Shown in pieces: positions 32,263 to 37,561 of a stretch of 37,561 bases of DNA; within the stretch, counting starts at the first letter, position 1; every line of letters starts with the position of its first letter. The position numbers were made by a program, and so were the translations under genes. Below the pieces are notes generated by a model. It was not told the origin of the DNA, ran no database searches, and worked only from the letters and a program-made list of their open reading frames with translations. The DNA is from Stutzerimonas stutzeri (GTDB taxonomy: Bacteria > Pseudomonadota > Gammaproteobacteria > Pseudomonadales > Pseudomonadaceae), in assembly GCF_024448985.1 (NCBI RefSeq), contig NZ_JAMOII010000028.1, positions 1 through 37,561 on the forward strand, written 5' to 3'.

Positions 32263-33990
32263 TCAGGGATTCTCCGAGCCTGTCAGGCGTTTGATAGTTT
32301 CGCGCAGGATCTGGCTGTCCGGCTGTTGCTTTAGCGCTTCGGTCCAGACGGCCCGCGCTTCACGTTGTTCGCCAGACACCCAGAGCACCTCTCCGAGATG
32401 GGCGGCGACTTCGTGGTCTGGAAAGCGCTCGAGGGCTTTGCGCAACTGGGTTTCCGCTTCCTTCAGGTTGCCCAGGCGATAATTGACCCAGCCGAGGCTG
32501 TCGAGAATAGCGGCGTCATCGGGGCTGAGCCGGTAGGCCTGCTCGATGAGGGCGAGGGCTTCCTCGTATCGATCGGTGCGATCGGCAAGGGTGTAGCCCA
32601 GCGCGTTGATGGCCATGGCGTTGTCGGGTTCGCGCTCGATGATGAAGCGTAAGTCCTGCTCGAGTTGCGCCAGGTCGCCACGCTTTTCGGCGATCATCGC
32701 GCGGGTATAGAGCAGGTTGAGGTCTTCTGGAAACTGCTGCAGCGCTTGCTCGGTGAGTTGCCAGGCCGCGTCGAGGCGCTGTTGCCCAGAGAGTGCTTCG
32801 ATCTCGATCAGATACAGCTGGATGGCATAGTCGGGCTGTTCGTCGCGGGCGCTGGCCAGCAACCGCGAGGCTTCTTCGTTGCGATCGAGGGTGAACAGCA
32901 GCTCCGCCTGCATCAGCTTTGCTGGTAGATATTCGTTGCCGGGACCGACCTTGGCAAATGCGCTCAACGCCTGCTCGGGCTGATTCAGCTCGCGATAGGC
33001 GCGGCCGAGGTTGAAGTGGGCCGCATCGCGATGGCTGCCGCGCGCGATCAGCTCTTCCAGATATACGATCGCTTCCCGCCAAGCCTCTGCTTCAAGGCAT
33101 ACCAGCGCCATGGAAAAACGCAGGTCGTCATCGCCGGGATACTGCTGGACCAGGGTGGCGAACTCGCCCATCGCCTCGTCGAGGCGATCCTGCTCGACTA
33201 GCAGGCGCGCATAGGTCAAGCGAAGGCGTTTGTCTTCGGGATGCCGGCGCAGGCTCTTCTCCAGCAGCGGCAATGCTTCCTTGCCGCGCTCGAGGATCTG
33301 CAGCAGCCGAGCCTGGAGCAGGATCGACGGGATCTCTTGCTCACTGGTGCCCTGCGCTTCGAGCAGAGCGAGCGCTTCTTCCGGACGACCGTCCTGCTGC
33401 AGCAGCACCGCCTTGCCAAATTGGAGCTGGGGGTTGTCCGGGTGTTTGATCAGCAACTGGTCGAAGCTTTTCAGCAGGCCGGTCCGGGTATCCGGGTCGG
33501 TTTCGGCGGCGGACAAGGCGAGGAAGTCGAAGTGGGTATCACCCTGACCCTGCAGCACCTTTTCCATGTATTCCATCGATTGCTCGTACCGCCCGGCACG
33601 CGCCAGCTGCACTGCCGCGGCGCGCTGGGCGTCGAGGTTGGACGGCGCGTTGCTCGCCCAGATCATCGCTGTGTCCAGCGCGGCCTGTTCGGCGCCGAGG
33701 TATTCGGCGATGCGGAATCCGCGCTCGGCAACGCCCGCGTCCTGGGTCGCATTGGCCTGCTGGAGGTAATTGCCCAGGGCGATATCGAAGCGATTGCGTT
33801 GGCCTGCCAGTTCGGCCACCAGCAGGGCATAAAGCGTGTCGCTGCTGAACGATCCATATGTGCCGGTATCTGGCTCAACGGCTTGCGGAGTGGCCTCCTC
33901 GACCGGCGGGCTGCTTTCGGGCGTGCTCTGCATGATGCTTTGGCAGCCACCGAGAAACAGAAGGGCGCTGAGGGCGAGGAGTTTTTTCAT
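32263..33990 (-). CDS. TPR-repeat lipoprotein
   Basis: The 575-residue protein has a lipoprotein signal MKKLLALSALLFLGGC and a long array of TPR units from about residue 50 to the end (for example NAMAINALGYTLADRTDRYEEALALIEQAYRLSPDD, cut here to show A/G/Y spacing). It probably sits in the outer membrane facing the periplasm as a scaffold. It is first in the operon with lolB and ispE, a conserved pseudomonad arrangement. Its partners are unknown. It is divergent from hemA over a 181-bp gap. Confidence 0.9.
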   Translation of the reverse strand: MKKLLALSALLFLGGCQSIMQSTPESSPPVEEATPQAVEPDTGTYGSFSSDTLYALLVAELAGQRNRFDIALGNYLQQANATQDAGVAERGFRIAEYLGAEQAALDTAMIWASNAPSNLDAQRAAAVQLARAGRYEQSMEYMEKVLQGQGDTHFDFLALSAAETDPDTRTGLLKSFDQLLIKHPDNPQLQFGKAVLLQQDGRPEEALALLEAQGTSEQEIPSILLQARLLQILERGKEALPLLEKSLRRHPEDKRLRLTYARLLVEQDRLDEAMGEFATLVQQYPGDDDLRFSMALVCLEAEAWREAIVYLEELIARGSHRDAAHFNLGRAYRELNQPEQALSAFAKVGPGNEYLPAKLMQAELLFTLDRNEEASRLLASARDEQPDYAIQLYLIEIEALSGQQRLDAAWQLTEQALQQFPEDLNLLYTRAMIAEKRGDLAQLEQDLRFIIEREPDNAMAINALGYTLADRTDRYEEALALIEQAYRLSPDDAAILDSLGWVNYRLGNLKEAETQLRKALERFPDHEVAAHLGEVLWVSGEQREARAVWTEALKQQPDSQILRETIKRLTGSENP

Positions 33991-34171
33991 AGGGGATTAC
34001 AAGGCTGGTCTGGGGTCGCGGCATCATGACACAAGCCGTCAGGCAAGCGCACGGGCTGGCATGCGAGGCGAGTAGGAAGGCTCGATAGGTACAGACAATG
34101 AAGGGCAATGGTTGTTCTGAGACAGGCGAAGTAGGAGAATCGCGCGCTCCGTTTTCGATCAGCGACCCTGC
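33991..34171. promoter_or_regulatory. Divergent control region of hemA and the TPR-lolB-ispE operon
   Basis: The 181-bp gap holds no gene and should contain both promoters. I see no strong -35/-10 pair that I would commit to, and hemA has no clear ribosome site in front of its ATG. Confidence 0.4.
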
Positions 34172-35440
34172 ATGGCTTTCATCGCGCTTGGCATTAATCA
34201 CAAGACCGCATCGGTGGACGTGCGCGAGCGTGTTGCATTCACGCCTGAACAAACGGTCGAGGCGCTTCAGCAGCTGTGCCGTGTCACGCCGACGCGAGAG
34301 GCTGCGATCCTTTCGACCTGTAACCGCAGCGAACTTTACCTCGAGCAGGACCAGGTCGAGGCCGAGGCGGTACTCGCCTGGCTGGCCAATTACCATCGGC
34401 TGAAACTTGAAGACGTCCGGGCCTGTGCCTACGTTCATACCGACGATCAGGCGGTGCGGCACATGATGCGCGTCGCGTCCGGGCTGGACTCAATGGTGCT
34501 CGGCGAGCCACAGATTCTCGGGCAGATGAAGTCGGCCTATGCCGTCGCGCGTGAGGCCGGCAGCGTTGGTCCGCTGCTGGGGCGTCTGTTCCAGGCGACG
34601 TTCAGCACCGCCAAGACCGTACGGACCGATACCGCCATTGGCGAGAGTCCTGTCTCGGTAGCCTTCGCAGCGGTCAGTCTGGCCAAGCAGATCTTCGCCA
34701 ACCTTCATCGCAGCCAGGCCCTGCTGATCGGTGCTGGAGAGACCATTACGCTGGTCGCTCGTCATCTGCACGAGCAGGGCGTCAAGCGCATCGTGGTTGC
34801 CAACCGTACCCTCGAACGCGCCAGCGCGCTGGCGGAGCAGTTCGGTGCCCATGCGATCCTGCTCGCTGATATTCCGCAAGAGCTCTATAACAGCGACATC
34901 GTCATCAGCTCCACTGCCAGCCAATTGCCGATTCTGGGCAAGGGCGCCGTGGAGCAGGCGCTGAAGAAGCGCAAGCACAAGCCGATGTTCATGGTTGATA
35001 TTGCCGTGCCCCGCGACATAGAGGCGCAGGTTGGCGAGCTGGACGACGTCTACCTCTATACCGTCGATGACCTGCATGAGGTGGTGGCGGAGAATCTCAA
35101 GAGTCGCCAGGGTGCCGCCCAAGCTGCTGAAGAGCTGGTTGCCGCCGGAACCGATGAATTCATGGGGCGGCTGCGGGAACTGGCTGCGGTAGACGTGCTC
35201 AAGTCCTATCGGCAGCACGCGGAGCGCATTCGAGATGAAGAGTTATTCAAGGCCCAGCGGCTGCTGGCCAATGGCGTTACGCCCGAGGATGCACTGGCCC
35301 AGCTGGCGCGAGGGCTCACCAACAAGCTGCTGCACGCACCCAGCGTTCAGCTGAAAAAACTTTCCGCCGAGGGGCGAGTGGAGGCACTGAGCGTCGTTCA
35401 GGAACTCTTCGCCCTGCCGGACAGCACGGACAAACCATGA
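34172..35440 (+). CDS. hemA: Glutamyl-tRNA reductase
   Basis: HemA reduces Glu-tRNA(Glu) to glutamate-1-semialdehyde, the committed step of tetrapyrrole synthesis in the C5 pathway. The 422-residue protein starts [19 protein letters not shown] and has catalytic C50 in [10 protein letters not shown] and [13 protein letters not shown]. The NADPH site GAGETI is near residue 188 and a helical dimerisation domain completes it. The stop overlaps the prfA start (ATGA), the hemA-prfA-prmC order of many gammaproteobacteria. Only a weak ribosome site precedes the ATG; the conserved N-terminus still fixes this start. Confidence 0.97.
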   Translation: MAFIALGINHKTASVDVRERVAFTPEQTVEALQQLCRVTPTREAAILSTCNRSELYLEQDQVEAEAVLAWLANYHRLKLEDVRACAYVHTDDQAVRHMMRVASGLDSMVLGEPQILGQMKSAYAVAREAGSVGPLLGRLFQATFSTAKTVRTDTAIGESPVSVAFAAVSLAKQIFANLHRSQALLIGAGETITLVARHLHEQGVKRIVVANRTLERASALAEQFGAHAILLADIPQELYNSDIVISSTASQLPILGKGAVEQALKKRKHKPMFMVDIAVPRDIEAQVGELDDVYLYTVDDLHEVVAENLKSRQGAAQAAEELVAAGTDEFMGRLRELAAVDVLKSYRQHAERIRDEELFKAQRLLANGVTPEDALAQLARGLTNKLLHAPSVQLKKLSAEGRVEALSVVQELFALPDSTDKP

Positions 35441-36519
35441 AAGCGTCGCTGCTCAACAAACTCGACATTCTGCAGGACCGCTTTGAAGAGCTGACGGCGT
35501 TGCTTGGCGACGCCGAGGTGATCAGCGATCAGACGCGGTTTCGTGCCTATTCGCGCGAGTACGCCGAGGTCGAACCGGTCATCGCCACCTATCGTGAGTT
35601 TCTCAAGCTGCAGTCCGACCTCGAGGGCGCTCAGGCGCTGCTCAAGGACAACGATCCGGACGTGCGCGAGATGGCCGAAGAGGAAGTAGCCGACGCGCGC
35701 GCGAAGCTGGAGGAAATTGAAGCCCGCCTGCAGCGCATGCTGCTGCCGAAGGATCCCAAGGACGGGCGTAATGTCTTTCTCGAAATTCGCGCCGGCACCG
35801 GTGGCGACGAGGCGGCGATCTTCTCCGGCGATCTGTTTCGCATGTATTCCCGCTACGCCGAGCGGCAAGGATGGCGTGTCGAGATTCTCTCCGAAAGCCC
35901 GGGTGAACACGGCGGTTATAAGGAGGTCATCTCGCGCGTCGAGGGCGACAACGTCTACGCTAAGCTGAAATTCGAGTCTGGCGCCCACCGCGTCCAGCGC
36001 GTCCCGGAAACCGAGTCCCAAGGCCGTATTCACACTTCGGCCTGTACCGTCGCGGTGCTGCCGGAGCCGGATGAGCAGATCGCAATTGAGATCAACCCGG
36101 CCGACCTGCGCGTCGATACCTATCGTGCATCCGGCGCCGGTGGGCAGCACATCAACAAGACCGATTCGGCGGTGCGTATCACCCATATGCCCAGCGGCAT
36201 CGTCGTCGAATGCCAGGAAGAGCGCTCGCAGCACAAGAACCGCGCCCGTGCCATGTCGTGGCTGGCGGCCAAGCTGCAGGACGTGCAGGACAGCGCCGCG
36301 CACAAGGAAATCTCCGATACGCGCAAGCTGCTGGTGGGCTCCGGTGACCGCTCCGAGCGTATCCGCACCTACAATTTCCCGCAGGGGCGCGTGACCGACC
36401 ACCGCATCAACCTGACCCTGTATTCGCTCGGCGAAGTCATCGGCGGCGCGGTTGAGCAAGTTATCGAACCGCTATTGCAGGAATATCAGGCGGATCAGCT
36501 GGCTGCGTTGGGAGATTAA
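35437..36519 (+). CDS. prfA: Peptide chain release factor 1
   Basis: RF1 reads UAA and UAG and triggers peptide release. The 360-residue protein has the codon-recognition motif PET (190-192, PxT class) and the catalytic GGQ at 235-237 in [12 protein letters not shown]; its Gln is methylated by PrmC, encoded next. The length equals E. coli RF1 (360). It overlaps hemA by four bases. Confidence 0.98.
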   Translation: MKASLLNKLDILQDRFEELTALLGDAEVISDQTRFRAYSREYAEVEPVIATYREFLKLQSDLEGAQALLKDNDPDVREMAEEEVADARAKLEEIEARLQRMLLPKDPKDGRNVFLEIRAGTGGDEAAIFSGDLFRMYSRYAERQGWRVEILSESPGEHGGYKEVISRVEGDNVYAKLKFESGAHRVQRVPETESQGRIHTSACTVAVLPEPDEQIAIEINPADLRVDTYRASGAGGQHINKTDSAVRITHMPSGIVVECQEERSQHKNRARAMSWLAAKLQDVQDSAAHKEISDTRKLLVGSGDRSERIRTYNFPQGRVTDHRINLTLYSLGEVIGGAVEQVIEPLLQEYQADQLAALGD

Positions 36520-36596
36520 AGACGGCGGCAGCCTCAAGCCACAAGTTGAGTATGTGGTGTGTTGTCGTTTGAGGCTTTCGCTTGAGGCTTAACCTT

Positions 36597-37424
36597 ATGG
36601 CAACCATTGAATCCCTGCTTAACGACAGCAACTTGCCCGATTCACCGAGCGCCAGGCTCGACGCGGAGCTATTGCTCGCGCATGTGCTGGGCAAGTCGCG
36701 CAGCTATTTGCACACATGGCCGGAGAAGGAACTCGACGCCGAGCAGTGCGGCGTCTTTACCGAATGCCTGGAGCGCCGCCGCCGTGGCGAGCCGGTGGCC
36801 TATATTCTTGGCAGGCAAGGGTTCTGGAGTCTGGATCTCGAAGTCGCGCCGCATACGCTAATTCCGCGACCGGACACCGAACTGCTGGTGGAAACCGCGC
36901 TGCAACTGATTCCGACAACAGCGGCGCAGATTCTCGACCTCGGCACCGGCACGGGTGCGATTGCCTTGGCATTGGCCAGCGAGCGTCCGGCCTGGCAGGT
37001 GACGGGTGTAGACCGCGTCGCTGAGGCGGTTGCCCTGGCGGCCCGTAACGCCCAACAGCTGCGCCTGAATAACGTGCGCTTCCATGAAAGCCATTGGTTT
37101 TCCAGGGTGGAGGGGCAGCGCTATCGGCTGATTGTCAGCAATCCGCCTTACATCCCTGCCGGCGATCCGCATCTGGCGCAGGGTGACGTGCGTTTCGAGC
37201 CGGGCAGCGCGCTGATTGCCGGTGTGGATGGCCTCGATGACATTCGCCAGATCATCGCGCAGGCACGGGCGTATCTGCAGGAAGACGGCTGGTTACTGCT
37301 GGAGCATGGCTACGATCAGGCCGCGGCGGTGCGCGAGCTGCTCGTCGAGAGCGGATTCGTCGACGTCGAAAGCCGCCGGGATTTCGGCGGGCACGAGCGC
37401 ATCAGTTTAGGCCATCGACCATAA
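36597..37424 (+). CDS. prmC: Release factor glutamine methyltransferase
   Basis: PrmC methylates the Gln of the GGQ motif of RF1 and RF2. The 275-residue protein has an N-terminal helical domain (about 1-75) and a Rossmann methyltransferase fold with the SAM loop LDLGTGTGAIALALA. The catalytic NPPY is in IVSNPPYIPAGDPHL. The start is the ATG at 36597, 9 bases after GAGG; a TTG 15 bases earlier is open but less likely. It lies 77 bp after prfA. Confidence 0.96.
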   Translation: MATIESLLNDSNLPDSPSARLDAELLLAHVLGKSRSYLHTWPEKELDAEQCGVFTECLERRRRGEPVAYILGRQGFWSLDLEVAPHTLIPRPDTELLVETALQLIPTTAAQILDLGTGTGAIALALASERPAWQVTGVDRVAEAVALAARNAQQLRLNNVRFHESHWFSRVEGQRYRLIVSNPPYIPAGDPHLAQGDVRFEPGSALIAGVDGLDDIRQIIAQARAYLQEDGWLLLEHGYDQAAAVRELLVESGFVDVESRRDFGGHERISLGHRP

Positions 37425-37446
37425 TTTCATCATCCAGGAGAGCAAC

Positions 37447-37561
37447 ATGCTGAGCGATGACGAGCTGCTGCGTTACAGCAGGCAGATATTGCTGAAACAG
37501 GTCGACATCGAGGGCCAGCTGAAACTCAAACAGAGCCGGGTGCTGATCGTCGGGCTGGGCG
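37447..37561 (+). CDS. moeB: MoeB/ThiF-family adenylyltransferase (5' part only)
   Basis: Only 38 codons are in the window, running off its end. They read MLSDDELLRYSRQILLKQ, then DIEGQLKLKQSRVLIVGLG, the N-terminus of molybdopterin-synthase adenylyltransferases (RYSRQ plus the start of the nucleotide-binding GxGxxG). AGGAGAG precedes the ATG. Its place behind prmC fits moeB in pseudomonads; ThiF-type relatives cannot be excluded from this fragment. Confidence 0.85.
   Translation, partial: MLSDDELLRYSRQILLKQVDIEGQLKLKQSRVLIVGLG

Overview
The window looks like chromosomal DNA of a pseudomonad, most likely the Stutzerimonas/Pseudomonas stutzeri group. This rests on the GC-rich coding style and on two gene orders known from Pseudomonas: (i) the MksBEF condensin genes, a psi-like gene, rimI and a beta-carbonic anhydrase, and (ii) ychF-pth-rplY-prs-tRNA(Gln)-ispE-lolB-TPR lipoprotein, divergent from hemA-prfA-prmC-moeB. 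The species is an inference from gene content; no 16S gene is present.

Layout. 1-1137: no convincing gene. 1138-6001 (minus): kleisin mksF, mksE and SMC-like mksB, with no mksG/jetD nuclease in view. 6189-9030 (plus): leuA, a long psi-like replicase subunit overlapping leuA, and rimI, closed by a hairpin terminator. 9136-12062: a very acidic disordered protein divergent from otsB-otsA (trehalose synthesis). 12143-13701: carbonic anhydrase and an overlapping EamA exporter. 13958-14732: a divergent pair (ABM monooxygenase / VOC protein) around a GntR-type palindrome.

14750-19184 is the accessory part. A decayed 251-bp copy (14797-15047) of a block holding a small membrane protein gene, a terminator and the 3' tip of tRNA-Met is repeated in the same direction next to the intact tRNA-Met (18871-19122). 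Between the copies lie an RsmN-like CsrA gene whose start is out of frame by one base, a HipA-like kinase plus DUF3037 gene pair (AT-rich), two unknown genes in a minus-strand operon, and a frameshifted excalibur-domain remnant. The kinase/DUF3037 pair is the best candidate here for an uncharacterised toxin-antitoxin, signalling or defence module. No integrase is visible.

19324-24711 holds dkgB and an MFS exporter divergent from a YafC-like LysR regulator, a tiny acidic protein behind a palindrome, a membrane metallophosphoesterase and an alkyladenine DNA glycosylase. 25002-26237 encodes a secreted 411-residue curlin-repeat (amyloid-type) protein with no visible curli secretion genes, preceded by a short curlin-like fragment. 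From 26950 to the end the region is housekeeping: translation (ychF, pth, rplY, prfA, prmC, two identical tRNA-Gln), nucleotide and isoprenoid precursors (prs, ispE), outer-membrane lipoprotein insertion (lolB, TPR lipoprotein), tetrapyrrole synthesis (hemA) and the start of a MoeB/ThiF-family gene cut by the window edge.
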